16,067 nucleotides of DNA, from assembly GCA_965178525.1 (NCBI GenBank), contig CBCXVS010000182.1, positions 1-16,067 on the forward strand. Reading direction: 5' to 3'. Position 1 is the stretch's first letter, and every line of letters begins with the position of its first letter. This document shows, one piece after another, positions 7,042 to 15,075 of this stretch. Source of the DNA: CBCXVS01 sp965178525. Lineage in GTDB: Bacteria > Tectomicrobia > Entotheonellia > Entotheonellales > Entotheonellaceae. The notes under the pieces are model-generated. The model made no database searches. It was not told the DNA's origin and worked only from the letters and a program-made list of their open reading frames with translations. Both the position numbers and the translations under genes were made by a program.

Positions 7042-8382
7042 ATGATGACAACGCCACGCAAGATGCGGTTAGGCTCCTTTCTCGCTGGCACCGGTAGCAA
7101 CATGGCGTCTTGGCGCCATCCCCACGCCGTGGCCGACGGCGCCATTAATCTGGATTACTATCGAAACCTGACCCGAAAAGCCGAAGCAGCGAAGTTGGAC
7201 TTCGTGTTTTTTGGTGACGGGTTATACATCAGCGAAAAATCGCACCCCAACTTTCTCAATCGATTCGAACCCTTGACGTTGCTTGCCGCGCTGGCCATGG
7301 ACACCACCCATATTGGCTTGGCGGCCACGTTGTCGACCACCTACAGCGATCCCTATACCGTCGCCCGGCAGTTTGCCTCGATCGACCACATTAGCAACGG
7401 GCGGGCGGGCTGGAACATCGTCACCTCGCCGCTCGAAGGATCGGCCCTCAATTACAACAAGCCGGCCCATCCGGAACACGATTTGCGCTATCGCATGGCC
7501 GATGAATATTTGCAAATCACAAAGGGATTGTGGGATTCCTGGGAAGACGATGCCTTCGTCCGTGATAAAGCCGCCGGCATCTTCATCGATCCGAGCAAAA
7601 TGCACCGCGTCAACTTTCACGGTGAATTTTTCTCGGTGCAAGGGCCGCTCAATATATCGAGATCGCGGCAAGGGCGGCCCGTGCTCATTCAGGCGGGCTC
7701 ATCGGAAGCGGGCAAGGAATTTGCGGCGAAGCACGCCGATGCCGTCTTTACCGGACAAGGGTCCGGGCGGGACGGCGCGCAGTTCTATCAAGACGTCAAA
7801 CAGCGGGCGGCAACGTACGGACGGAGTCCGGATGAGATTTTGATTATGCCGGGGTGTAGCCCCATTGTGGGCCAAACGCCGGAGGAAGCCGAGCAGAAGT
7901 ATCAGGAGATCGCCAATCTCGTTGACATGGAAGCGGCCTTGAATTACCTGGGCCGGTATTTTAATGACCTCGACTTTACGCAGTTCGAATTGGATGCGCC
8001 GTTTCCCGATCTCGGAGACTTCGGCCGCAACGGCTGGGAGAGCACCACGGACCGGATCAAACAACTGGTCAAAGAGGAGAACTTGACGCTGCGTGAGATG
8101 GCGCTGCGCTCCACGACGCCGAAACACCCGTTTATCGGCACGCCCACCCACATTGCGGATATGATGCAAGCCTGGTTTGAGACCGGCGCGGCGGACGGCT
8201 TTATGCTCAGCGGGGCTGTCTTGCCGGATGGCTTGACGGATTTTATTGACGATGTCTTGCCGATTTTGAAAGCGCGCGGGTTATTTCGGACGGAGTACGA
8301 GGCCGACACCCTGCATGGCAACATGGGGTTGCCCATATTGGCGAATCAGTATGCCGGTGTCTCATCCCTCGTGCTCGATTGA
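7042..8382 (+). CDS. NtaA/SnaA/DszA-family flavin monooxygenase
   Basis: LLM-class monooxygenase of the nitrilotriacetate monooxygenase/desulfurization group (NtaA, SnaA, DszA), FMNH2-dependent, 446 aa as expected. Motifs: MRLGSFLAGTGSNMASWRHP at the start, LDFVFFGDGLY, TTHIGLAATLSTTYSDPYTVARQFASID, SNGRAGWNIVTS (the subfamily signature), LWDSWEDDA, and RPVLIQAGSSEAGKEFAAKHADAVFT. ATG 7042 was chosen because AAGGG lies 8 nt upstream; ATG 7015 is in frame, only 3 nt after the previous stop, but has no ribosome site. Relatives attack C-N or C-S bonds of aminopolycarboxylates, sulfones or similar; the substrate cannot be read from sequence. Confidence 0.92.
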   Translation: MMTTPRKMRLGSFLAGTGSNMASWRHPHAVADGAINLDYYRNLTRKAEAAKLDFVFFGDGLYISEKSHPNFLNRFEPLTLLAALAMDTTHIGLAATLSTTYSDPYTVARQFASIDHISNGRAGWNIVTSPLEGSALNYNKPAHPEHDLRYRMADEYLQITKGLWDSWEDDAFVRDKAAGIFIDPSKMHRVNFHGEFFSVQGPLNISRSRQGRPVLIQAGSSEAGKEFAAKHADAVFTGQGSGRDGAQFYQDVKQRAATYGRSPDEILIMPGCSPIVGQTPEEAEQKYQEIANLVDMEAALNYLGRYFNDLDFTQFELDAPFPDLGDFGRNGWESTTDRIKQLVKEENLTLREMALRSTTPKHPFIGTPTHIADMMQAWFETGAADGFMLSGAVLPDGLTDFIDDVLPILKARGLFRTEYEADTLHGNMGLPILANQYAGVSSLVLD

Positions 8383-8429
8383 TACATGTACCTATCTATG
8401 TCCACGCGAACGACAACAGGAAGGCAACC

Positions 8430-8669
8430 ATGAGTGGGACCGTACGCGCCCGGATGAAGCGCGGTCATTTAGAGCTGCTTGACAAAGTCGACCTACCCGA
8501 GGGGCGGGAAGTGTCGGTCACCATCATTGATACGTCAGAAACAGAGGATATAGCAGCTTTTAATCGCGCAGCGGGCAGTTGGAAGGGCGCCGTCGACGCC
8601 GATGCATGGATTGAACAAGTCTATGCGGACCGCGACCGTCCTTCAGACCGCCCTGTACCCCGCCTATGA
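8430..8669 (+). CDS. Type II antitoxin, DUF104 (AF2212)-like
   Basis: A 79-aa antitoxin. The N-terminus (VRARMKRGHLELLDKVDLPEGREVSVTI) has the short beta-strand pattern of DUF104 antitoxins. The C-terminal AAGSWKGAVDADAWIEQVYADR is the helical part expected to wrap the PIN toxin. Start at ATG 8430, preceded by AGGAAGG; a longer TTG-started frame from 8379 would overlap the monooxygenase stop and lacks a site. The stop overlaps the toxin start (ATGA). It lies 47 nt after the LLM gene and could read from that operon, but TA modules usually autoregulate. Confidence 0.85.
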   Translation: MSGTVRARMKRGHLELLDKVDLPEGREVSVTIIDTSETEDIAAFNRAAGSWKGAVDADAWIEQVYADRDRPSDRPVPRL

Positions 8670-9064
8670 CCCCTCAGTACCTGATTGACACGGACTGGGT
8701 GATCCACTATCTCAACGGTCGTGTTGACATTGTGAATCGCCTCCACGCCCTGAGACCAGCCGGACTCGGGCTGTCTGTCGTTGCCCTCGCAGAACTCTAC
8801 GAGGGCGTTTACTATTCTCGGGAGCCGGAAACAGATGAGCAAGGCCTCCATGACTTCCTTCGAGGGGTGACCGGCTTAGGCATTGATGAAGAGACCAGCA
8901 GGATATTTGGCCGCGAGCGGGGTCGGCTGCGGCAATCCGGTCAAATCATCGGCGATATCGATCTCTTGATTGCTGCAACCGCACTTCAATACGATTTAAC
9001 CCTTCTCAGCAACAATCGTCGTCATTTTGATCGTATAGACAGATTGCGCACCGAATCATTATAG
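8666..9064 (+). CDS. vapC: PIN-domain ribonuclease toxin (VapC-like)
   Basis: A 132-aa Mg2+-dependent PIN RNase, the toxin of a type II module, neutralised by the preceding antitoxin. The acidic active site is visible: D8 (YLIDTDWV), E43 (VVALAELYEG), and D97 and D99 (IIGDIDLLIAATAL). The last acidic position falls in LLSNNRRHFDRI, where Asn occupies the site, as in many VapC proteins. Full length with ATGA coupling to the antitoxin, so the module looks intact. Convergent to the large regulator gene. Confidence 0.92.
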   Translation: MTPQYLIDTDWVIHYLNGRVDIVNRLHALRPAGLGLSVVALAELYEGVYYSREPETDEQGLHDFLRGVTGLGIDEETSRIFGRERGRLRQSGQIIGDIDLLIAATALQYDLTLLSNNRRHFDRIDRLRTESL

Positions 9065-9097
9065 ATATCGATCAACAGAGCGTTCTCACAAGAGCCG

Positions 9098-9122
9098 TTT
9101 GATAGACGATCAAATATTTGAT
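9098..9122. repeat. TTTGAT/ATCAAA repeat cluster downstream of vapC
   Basis: Three copies in alternating orientation: TTTGAT (9098-9103), ATCAAA (9109-9114), TTTGAT (9117-9122). The last two make a 14-nt perfect palindrome ATCAAATATTTGAT (9109-9122). AT-rich in a GC-rich setting. It could be a protein-binding site or part of a terminator. A second small palindrome, ACGACAGTGTCGT, lies at 9170-9182. Confidence 0.4.
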
Positions 9123-9254
9123 ACCGATGGCCAAGTATCAATCAGTGCGGTGTCAAGGTTCAACTATCCACGACAGTGTCGTCAACGTGGCGCCTCAAGG
9201 CTCGGCTGTACCGCTTGCAAAGTTCCTCGATTTTGCGCGCAACTCCGATCGGCC

Positions 9255-12200
9255 TTAGGCCAACTGATCCAGGAGCGCTTTGGCCGCCTGCAGTTCCGCC
9301 GTCTCAAAGCCCTCGGTAAACCCGTTGTAGATCGGCAGGAGCAGGTGACGGGCTTTTTCCCCCTCACCCTGTTCCTGCCACAGACGGCTCAGAACCGTCG
9401 CCACTCGTAACTCCGTGCCCTTGGCGCCGAGTTGGCGGCTCAGGGTCAGGGCGCGAACCAAACTGACCTCCGCCTGAGCCACATCGCCACGGCGCTGCAA
9501 CAGCTTGCCACGACACCAATACAGGGCCGGTTCAGCGATGCGCTCGCCGGTCTCCTCAATCCACGCCTCGGCTTCTTCTAAGAAGGCCAACCCGGCCTCG
9601 AGGTGACCGGCGTAATAGCACGCATCAGCCGCTCCACACAGGATGAGCGAATACGATTGGCGCCCCCCGTTGGCCCCAAAGCTAGCCCGCGTCGCCTCAA
9701 GCTCAGCCAGGCAGCCGGTGGCGTCGCCAAGCCGGGCGCGAGCCCAAACGAAGAAGTACTTCGCGGTCTGCTCCCGTCTCCTGTGCCCCTGCTGCTGCGC
9801 ATAGGTGAGCAGGGCTTGGGCGGCCTCGTACGTCGCCGTTGGCGCAAGACAATAGAAGCTCACTTGCGTCACCACCATCAAACCTTGCCCCACACTCAAG
9901 GGGTCGCCCAGTTCACGGGCTCGGGCCAACACGGCTCGGCTCAGCGCCAGCGCTTGCGCCGGGTAACCCAGTTCCACCAAGATCACCGCATGCCAGCGTT
10001 GGCAAAAGAGAGCCGGGTCGATGGTGTACAAGGCGTGACGCCGCAAGCGAGAGGCCGGCAGCGGCAGGCGCTGGCACGCTTCGGCATAGTGCTGGGCGAT
10101 TAAGTAACGGCCCTGCATCGCATAGTTGAGGCTCAGGGCGCAGTAGGCGTACGCCAGGTGCAGGGGGTCCTGACTGAGCTGGGCATAGTTGAGCAGCTCA
10201 CCGCCAAGGTGTTGCGATTGAACGTAGTCCGCTCCCTCAGAGGCGATACCTTCCAGACCGGCCAGGGTGGGAAACAAGCGCTCGACATCGCCGAGGGCCA
10301 CGCCCAGTTGGTAGGCGCGCTGATAAGCCGCCTGGGCCTCCGGCACTCTCGCGCCCCTGGCCGAGATGATGGCCGTGCCCAGGGTGCTCTGGAGGTCGTA
10401 TTCCACCTGCTCCCGATCATGCGCCGCCGGTAGGGTCGGTAAGAGCTCGAGCGCTTGGCTTAAGTGCGCCATCGCCTCGGTGGCGGCGAAACGGCGCAAG
10501 GCTTTGGCGCTGGCACGGTGCAGATACGCGAGCGCACGCGGCACATCTCGGCCCTGGGTAAAGTGGTGGGCGAGCAGCTCGACCACCGCGTCCACGTCGT
10601 CCAGGGAAGCGCCCTCCAAGTGTTCGGCAATCTGGTGGTGCGCCTGCTGCCGCGTGCTGCGCAGCAACGACCCATAGGCCGCGTCCTGGATCAAGGCATG
10701 CTTGAAGAGGTAGGTGGCCTGTAGCGGCCGGCCTCGCTGATACAGCAGGCCCGCCGCCACCAACTGCGCCAACCCCGCCTGGAACCCCGCCGCGTCGTAG
10801 GGCGTCACCGCCTCGATCATCTCATAGCTGAACTCCCGACCCAGTACCGATCCCCATTGCGCCACCTCCTTCGCCGCCCCCAAGCGATCCAGACGCGCCA
10901 TCAACGAATCGTGCAAGGTCACTGGGATCGTCAACGCCGCCGGCTCGCCGCTGCGTTCCTCATGGCCCTCCGGCTGTACCAGCGGACCCTCTTCCAACAC
11001 CATGCGGGTCAGCTCCTCGACAAACAGCGGCACCCCGTCGGTTTTCTCCACCAACTGCTGCATCACCGCCGCGGGTAACGCCTGGCCCGCCGCCACCTGC
11101 GTGATCATGTCGGCCGTCTGCGCCCGCGTCAGGCGACCCAGCGCTACCCGCGTCACCTCGGTGCGCTGGCCCCAGGGCGGCTCAAATCCAGGACGACTGG
11201 TCAACACCAGCAGCAGCGGCGCCGTGGCCACCTGTTCCGTCAGAAGGTGCAGAAATTCCAGGGTCGAGGGGTCCGCCCAATGCACGTCTTCAACCACAAA
11301 CCACAACGGCGATCCAGAAGCTTGCACCAGGAAGAAGGACGACAGCACGTCCAAGGTGCGCTTATGCTGACGTTGCGGCGTTAAGTTCAAGGGCATATAG
11401 CGCCCTTCGGGCAGCGGCAGGGATAACAGGTCGGCCAGCAGCGGTACCGCCTCCTCGAGGGTGACGTCGTATTGGGCCAGCAAGTCCTCGAGCCTCTCCA
11501 GGCGCTCCACGAGCGCGGTCACAGACGGGCCTTGCAACACTCGTTGGGTCAGATCGATGAGGGGATAGAGTGCTGTATTCCGATGATACGGTGAACAGCG
11601 GCATTCCAACGCCAGGGGCAGCTGATCTACCACCTGCTCTTTCAACACCTGCACTAGGCGAGATTTGCCCGTGCCGGCTTCACCCTGAACCAGGATCACC
11701 TGACCCAAGCCCTCTTGCACATAGGTCCAGCGTTCCTGCAAGAGGGCGACCTCAGCCTCTCGGCCCACAAACGGGGTCAACCCGGAGGCCGATTCCACCT
11801 CCAGACGCGTCCGCAATGGGCTCTGACCCAGTACCTCGTACCCCCGTAGCCACTCAGGCGACCCGGAAGGCTCCGCTTCCTCCAGCACTTTGCACTCAAA
11901 GTAGCCCGCCACCAACTTCGCCGTGGCCTCACTGATCACCACCGTGCCGGGTGGCGCCAAAGCACCCAGACGCACCGCCAGACTCGAGGCACGGCCCACG
12001 CCCAGGGCGAGCGGCGAATCGGCAGTGGCGCCCGACGTCACGATCATCATCCCAGTGGCAATCCCCACCCGTAGGGCCAGATGTGTCCCGGGCAAAGCCC
12101 AGGTGGCCATCGCACCCCGTCGCATGGCCTCGGCCAGCGCCAAGCCACTGCGGACGGCGCGCTGCGCATCGTCTTCATGCGCCTGCGGGTAGCCAAAATA

Positions 12201-12821
12201 CACCAGTAGCCCATCGTCGAGGCGCTGCGCGATCTGGCCGTCAAAGGGCGCCACGATCTCCGTGCAGGTGCGATGAAAGGTGCGCAGGACGTCGTGCAGG
12301 TCCTCGGGATCGAGGTGCGCCGCCAGCGGGGCCGCGCCGATCAGGGCGCAACTGAGCACCGTCAGTTGCCGCCGCTCCGACACGGCAAGGGCCTCGACGC
12401 TAGGCGCGACGCGATCGGGCGTCACTAGCGCCACCCCGGAGGGCTCGGGGGGCCCAGGCGGCGGAGTGGCCAGGGCGTCGGTGACGACGGCGGGGGGCGG
12501 GTCCTCAGGGAGCGCGACGCGGACGTCAGCCACCCAGCGATAGCCCTGCCGGTGCACCGTTTGGATCACCGACGGGGCCCCCGGGTGAGGGCGGACGGCG
12601 CGCCGAAGTTTCGTCACACAGCGGGTCAGGGCCGACTCGCTGACAAAGGTGTCGGGCCAGCACTGCTCCAGGAGTTCCGCTTTGGACACGACGCGGCCGC
12701 GGTGCTCCAGCAGGTAGAGCAGAACCTGAAACACGCGGGGTTCAATGGGCACGGCCTCGCCGGCGCGGCGCAGTTCATGACGGTCCTCGTCCAGGGCGTA
12801 GTCATCAAAGTGATAGATCAT
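9255..12821 (-). CDS. Winged-helix / degenerate cyclase / AAA ATPase / TPR regulator
   Basis: A giant cytoplasmic signalling regulator, about 1,188 aa. Order: OmpR-type winged helix (about 1-100: FDDYALDEDRHELRRAG, SKAELLEQCWPDTFVSESALTR, IQTVHRQGYRWVADV); Pro-rich linker to ~150; class III nucleotide-cyclase-like domain (~152-315); AAA/NACHT-like ATPase with Walker A GEAGTGKS (380-387, K386) and Walker B WFVVEDVHWAD (E511, D512); then TPR-type helices from ~730 to the end. The cyclase first metal Asp (usual FCDLVG) is Ala in LSCALIG (A159). The second is kept (D203 in DDGLLVYFG), and the Asn of VNLAARL is Ser (S280, R284 kept), so it probably binds or senses rather than catalyses. Start ATG 12821 has GAGG 6 nt upstream and fits family N-termini; ATG 12833 adds four residues. 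Target genes are unknown. Confidence 0.88.
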   Translation of the reverse strand: MIYHFDDYALDEDRHELRRAGEAVPIEPRVFQVLLYLLEHRGRVVSKAELLEQCWPDTFVSESALTRCVTKLRRAVRPHPGAPSVIQTVHRQGYRWVADVRVALPEDPPPAVVTDALATPPPGPPEPSGVALVTPDRVAPSVEALAVSERRQLTVLSCALIGAAPLAAHLDPEDLHDVLRTFHRTCTEIVAPFDGQIAQRLDDGLLVYFGYPQAHEDDAQRAVRSGLALAEAMRRGAMATWALPGTHLALRVGIATGMMIVTSGATADSPLALGVGRASSLAVRLGALAPPGTVVISEATAKLVAGYFECKVLEEAEPSGSPEWLRGYEVLGQSPLRTRLEVESASGLTPFVGREAEVALLQERWTYVQEGLGQVILVQGEAGTGKSRLVQVLKEQVVDQLPLALECRCSPYHRNTALYPLIDLTQRVLQGPSVTALVERLERLEDLLAQYDVTLEEAVPLLADLLSLPLPEGRYMPLNLTPQRQHKRTLDVLSSFFLVQASGSPLWFVVEDVHWADPSTLEFLHLLTEQVATAPLLLVLTSRPGFEPPWGQRTEVTRVALGRLTRAQTADMITQVAAGQALPAAVMQQLVEKTDGVPLFVEELTRMVLEEGPLVQPEGHEERSGEPAALTIPVTLHDSLMARLDRLGAAKEVAQWGSVLGREFSYEMIEAVTPYDAAGFQAGLAQLVAAGLLYQRGRPLQATYLFKHALIQDAAYGSLLRSTRQQAHHQIAEHLEGASLDDVDAVVELLAHHFTQGRDVPRALAYLHRASAKALRRFAATEAMAHLSQALELLPTLPAAHDREQVEYDLQSTLGTAIISARGARVPEAQAAYQRAYQLGVALGDVERLFPTLAGLEGIASEGADYVQSQHLGGELLNYAQLSQDPLHLAYAYCALSLNYAMQGRYLIAQHYAEACQRLPLPASRLRRHALYTIDPALFCQRWHAVILVELGYPAQALALSRAVLARARELGDPLSVGQGLMVVTQVSFYCLAPTATYEAAQALLTYAQQQGHRRREQTAKYFFVWARARLGDATGCLAELEATRASFGANGGRQSYSLILCGAADACYYAGHLEAGLAFLEEAEAWIEETGERIAEPALYWCRGKLLQRRGDVAQAEVSLVRALTLSRQLGAKGTELRVATVLSRLWQEQGEGEKARHLLLPIYNGFTEGFETAELQAAKALLDQLA

Positions 12822-12842
12822 GATCTGCCTCATGCATGACGG

Positions 12843-12862
12843 CTCTCCCGCCAGAGGGAGAG
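12843..12862 (-). promoter_or_regulatory. Leader hairpin before the large regulator
   Basis: CTCTCCC (12843-12849) pairs with GGGAGAG (12856-12862) around a 6-nt loop. On the minus strand it ends about 10 nt before ATG 12833 and 22 nt before ATG 12821, and includes a GGGAG element. It could hide a ribosome site or act as a small terminator of the upstream pseudogene. Confidence 0.4.
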
Positions 12863-12871
12863 TCGTGTAAC

Positions 12872-13140
12872 GATGGCGCCAGGGCCCGCGGCACGGCCTC
12901 GGGCTTGCGTTCCATGATGCGTCACCCTATCCAGGCCGGGCCGTCGGGCTGGCGGCAGCCCGGCTCCCCGTTGTGGATGGAGCCGAGGCTCAAGCCGTCG
13001 CGCCGGGCCAATTCCATCTGGGTCAGCCCCAGGCGCTGGCGCAGGGCTTTGACATCGAGCCGGTCGGGGACCCGGACGCTCGAGGCCGGTGTTGCCCTGA
13101 CAGGCGCGCCGATCCCGCTGCGGTTGGTGATGAGGGTCAT
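12872..13140 (-). pseudogene. XRE-family HTH antitoxin-like pseudogene (in-frame stop)
   Basis: The frame from ATG 13140 encodes VRVPDRLDVKALRQRLGLTQ, MELARRDGLSLGSIHN and RQPDGPA. This is the helix-turn-helix of a known XRE/HigA-NadS-like antitoxin type whose usual text is SLGSIRNWEQGRRQPDGPARVLLRVIDREPEAVxRALA. Here W, Q and R of the NWEQGRR stretch are replaced (NGEPGCR). After GPAWIG a TGA stop occurs at 12924-12922, and the same frame continues RIMERKPEAVPRALA, aligning residue for residue with the usual C-terminus. So the gene is full length but interrupted by a nonsense codon and has drifted in the recognition region. No partner toxin was recognised. Its promoter and operator-like palindrome survive upstream. 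The family comparison is from memory. Confidence 0.75.
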
Positions 13141-13248
13141 GGGTGGTCTTTCAGAGTGCGGTCGGTCTGAGTCGGGCCGGGTCGCCAGCGGCCTCTGGGA
13201 ACTCACCGTGAGCTGGCCCGGCGTTCTTGGCGTCGACGAGTATGGCCT

Positions 13249-13277
13249 CTTCTACACCACTGATGTAGTCCGGTCAA
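13249..13277 (-). promoter_or_regulatory. Promoter with overlapping operator-like palindrome
   Basis: On the minus strand: TTGACC (13277-13272), a 17-nt spacer, then TAGAAG (13254-13249), about 110 nt upstream of the antitoxin pseudogene. The near-palindrome CTACACCACTGATGTAG (13252-13268, 7 of 8 pairs) covers the -10 and spacer, the usual place for antitoxin autorepression. Confidence 0.5.
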
Positions 13278-13731
13278 GTCCAGTTTCCGCCGAGTTGTAT
13301 ACCGTGCAGCATGACGCCCGGGCATGGTCGGAAATTGGTCCGAAAAGAGTCACGTTTCGGTCACGACTTTCTCGCGGTGGCGACGTAAAGTTACGGACGT
13401 GTCAGGGAGCAGTTGAGGCCACCCGTCAAGAGAGAAGAGAATGATGCGAAGCCCGTCCAGGCGTCCCTGGCATACCGTGAGCCAGTACCCCATAGGTAGG
13501 AGGTGCGGAGGCCATCCCCGGGTAGCGCCGGGAGATGGTATGCGCCAAGGGGAACGACAGCACGACAGAAGAGGAGGACTCGATGGAAAGAAACGTGTGA
13601 GATGTTGGAGAACGGAAACCACATCTCTGCATCCCATCGTGAACACGAGCCCATGATGCATATTGAGGAGATACAGAAATAAAGTTCGCCCAAAGGGCGC
13701 TAACGTGAAAGCCCAAGGGGGAAAGAGAGAC
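13278..13731. other. Non-coding, hairpin-rich region upstream of the GH18-like gene
   Basis: No convincing gene. At 13340-13365 there is CCGAAA...TTTCGG and a direct repeat GTCACG-tttcg-GTCACG with an 11-bp period. From 13457 to 13543 several hairpins are packed together. At 13571 a strong GAGGAGG precedes ATG 13583, but that frame stops after five codons (MERNV). A 26-codon frame follows at 13602-13682 without a good ribosome site. It could be the leader of the GH18-like gene or the remains of an element. Confidence 0.45.
13457..13543. other. Cluster of stem-loops, candidate structured RNA
   Basis: CCAGG (13457-13461) pairs with CCTGG (13466-13470) around a 4-nt loop. CCATC-CCCGG (13512-13521) pairs with CCGGG-a-GATGG (13528-13538) around GTAGCG. 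GCATACC (13470-13476) is complementary to GGTATGC (13537-13543) and would close the second stem into a larger fold. No known RNA family was recognised. Confidence 0.35.
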
Positions 13732-14721
13732 ATGATAAACCCCACGCCAGAAACCCAGTATTACCTGGTCGCCTTCCTGACCAATCCGGTAGACAGCAGA
13801 GGTCCAATCTGGGGGCTGAATCTGTCAAGTGTCGGGATTTGGACGCCCGGGCCCGGTTGGGAAAACGCCAATGTCCCACAACTGGAAGCTAAATTCAAGG
13901 AACTTCAAGGGCAGGGCGCAAAGGTTCTGGTGTCGTTCGGCGGCTCGAGTTTTGCCCCCGGCGTCGTCGTCACAGCCCAGAACGTCGACGACCTTGCCAA
14001 GGCTATTGCGTTCAGCTTTCTGCGCGGAACCCAGGCGCCGTCCGGCGAGTTCGCCAATTGGACGCCAGTGTTTTCTGACTTCCACTTCGATGGCATCGAT
14101 CTGGATCTGGAGCAGTCTGCTGGCCCGTTAACGTCAGGGGTTCCCGAGTCCGTGTGGGTAACCTTTGCGCAGTCGATCAAGTCTTACGCACCTGAATCTC
14201 TGCTCACGGCTGCGCCTCAGTCTCCGTACCTTTACAATGAGGGTGCGAATAGTCCTTATGGCGTTCCGTTTCCAGGCGGGGCTTTTGAGACCTGTGGTAA
14301 CATCAGCGACCCTGTAGACGGTGACTTCCTCTTGTCGGCCTCGAACGTAAACCTTTTCGAAGGAGCAGCCCTGGAGTTTCCCACCGAGCCGAACTTTCCT
14401 TCTCGCCTGTGTCAATGCGCGGTACTGGAAACCAGCACCGGGGATCAGAAACCTCAAACCTTCGTAGGCGTTGCAGCCGAGGGGCCGGGCCTAAGCAACG
14501 GGATCACCGACATTCGTGACCCCGCAGCCATCGGTATGGCTATCAATGACGCCATCGAACAGGCTGGCAGTCCCAATGGGTGGTATGGCGGCGTCATGGG
14601 ATGGGATTCGCCCTCGGTCACCTCGTTCGCCCAGGATATCGCCGCCAATATAGCAATAGCAGATAGCAAGGTCGCCCTCTACGGTTATCAGCACGGTGAT
14701 CCTGTGTGGCCCGCCTCCTAG
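13732..14721 (+). CDS. Glycoside hydrolase family 18 (chitinase-like) protein
   Basis: A 329-aa TIM-barrel hydrolase acting on beta-1,4-GlcNAc polymers or related glycans, judged by two GH18 signatures. One is KVLVSFGGSSF (64-74), the SxGG-type motif. The other is HFDGIDLDLEQ (118-128), the catalytic DxxDxDxE with D120, D123, D125 and E127 as proton donor. The C-terminal half has GVMGWDS, the usual barrel-closing tryptophan segment. Start at ATG 13732 behind GGGGGAAAGAGAGAC; the longer TTG frame from 13663 adds only basic residues and has no site. There is no signal peptide or membrane segment with either start, which is unusual for a chitinase and suggests an internal role or a dedicated export route. 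Substrate is not known. Confidence 0.85.
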   Translation: MINPTPETQYYLVAFLTNPVDSRGPIWGLNLSSVGIWTPGPGWENANVPQLEAKFKELQGQGAKVLVSFGGSSFAPGVVVTAQNVDDLAKAIAFSFLRGTQAPSGEFANWTPVFSDFHFDGIDLDLEQSAGPLTSGVPESVWVTFAQSIKSYAPESLLTAAPQSPYLYNEGANSPYGVPFPGGAFETCGNISDPVDGDFLLSASNVNLFEGAALEFPTEPNFPSRLCQCAVLETSTGDQKPQTFVGVAAEGPGLSNGITDIRDPAAIGMAINDAIEQAGSPNGWYGGVMGWDSPSVTSFAQDIAANIAIADSKVALYGYQHGDPVWPAS

Positions 14722-14810
14722 AAAGCCAACCCCACCCCGGCCCCTGGGTCTTCCTTGCTTTTGGTGATACGCTGCTGATGCAAGGTTGAGCCGGGGACGT
14801 CGGGGCATGG

Positions 14811-14827
14811 GCTCGATCATTTCGAGC
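14811..14827 (+). terminator. Hairpin downstream of the GH18-like gene
   Basis: GCTCGA (14811-14816) and TCGAGC (14822-14827) form a 6-bp stem around TCATT, 90 nt after the GH18 stop. There is no U-tract, so only a weak terminator candidate. Confidence 0.25.
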
Positions 14828-14863
14828 ATCGGATCCATGAGGAGAACCAACGAAGTGCTGCAC

Positions 14864-14882
14864 GGTGCATCGAATGCACCCT
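14864..14882 (-). repeat. Second copy of the GGTGCAT palindrome (REP-like)
   Basis: GGTGCAT-CGA-ATGCACC is a perfect 7-bp stem. Read on the minus strand the 19-mer AGGGTGCATTCGATGCACC differs by one base from AGGGTGCATCCGATGCACC at 4965-4983. Two copies 10 kb apart point to a dispersed palindromic element. Confidence 0.55.
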
Positions 14883-14910
14883 ACAACTGAGGCGAAATCC
14901 CAGGTGGCCG

Positions 14911-15072
14911 ATGTCTAAGCATTTATTTGAAGCCGCACTTAGACTCGGCCTCAATGATGGCGAAGAGCCCATTTTTTTACGTCGAGCGAGGAGAAAAGGA
15001 GTTGTATGGTTATCCGTAACCACCGAGGTAGAGGAGATGTGTACGAAAGGAAACACTGCGGAAGTTGGCTAA
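14911..15072 (+). CDS. Small hypothetical ORF (53 aa)
   Basis: Frame MSKHLFEAALRLGLNDGEEP followed by IFLRRARRKGVVWLSVTTEVEE and a short tail. AGGTGG lies 4 nt before the ATG, closer than ideal. The composition (helical start, then a basic and hydrophobic strand) looks protein-like, but no family was recognised and codon evidence is thin at this length. It is followed after 3 nt by another tiny frame in the same direction. Confidence 0.3.
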   Translation: MSKHLFEAALRLGLNDGEEPIFLRRARRKGVVWLSVTTEVEEMCTKGNTAEVG

Positions 15073-15075
15073 CAA

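Noticed and set aside
12836..13444. 202-aa plus-strand frame
   Set aside because: It is antisense to the XRE pseudogene and its promoter, has no ribosome site and has shadow-like composition.
13602..13682. 26-aa frame after the GAGGAGG site
   Set aside because: Its ATG is not at the right distance from the strong ribosome site, which serves a five-codon frame, and the peptide has no recognisable features.
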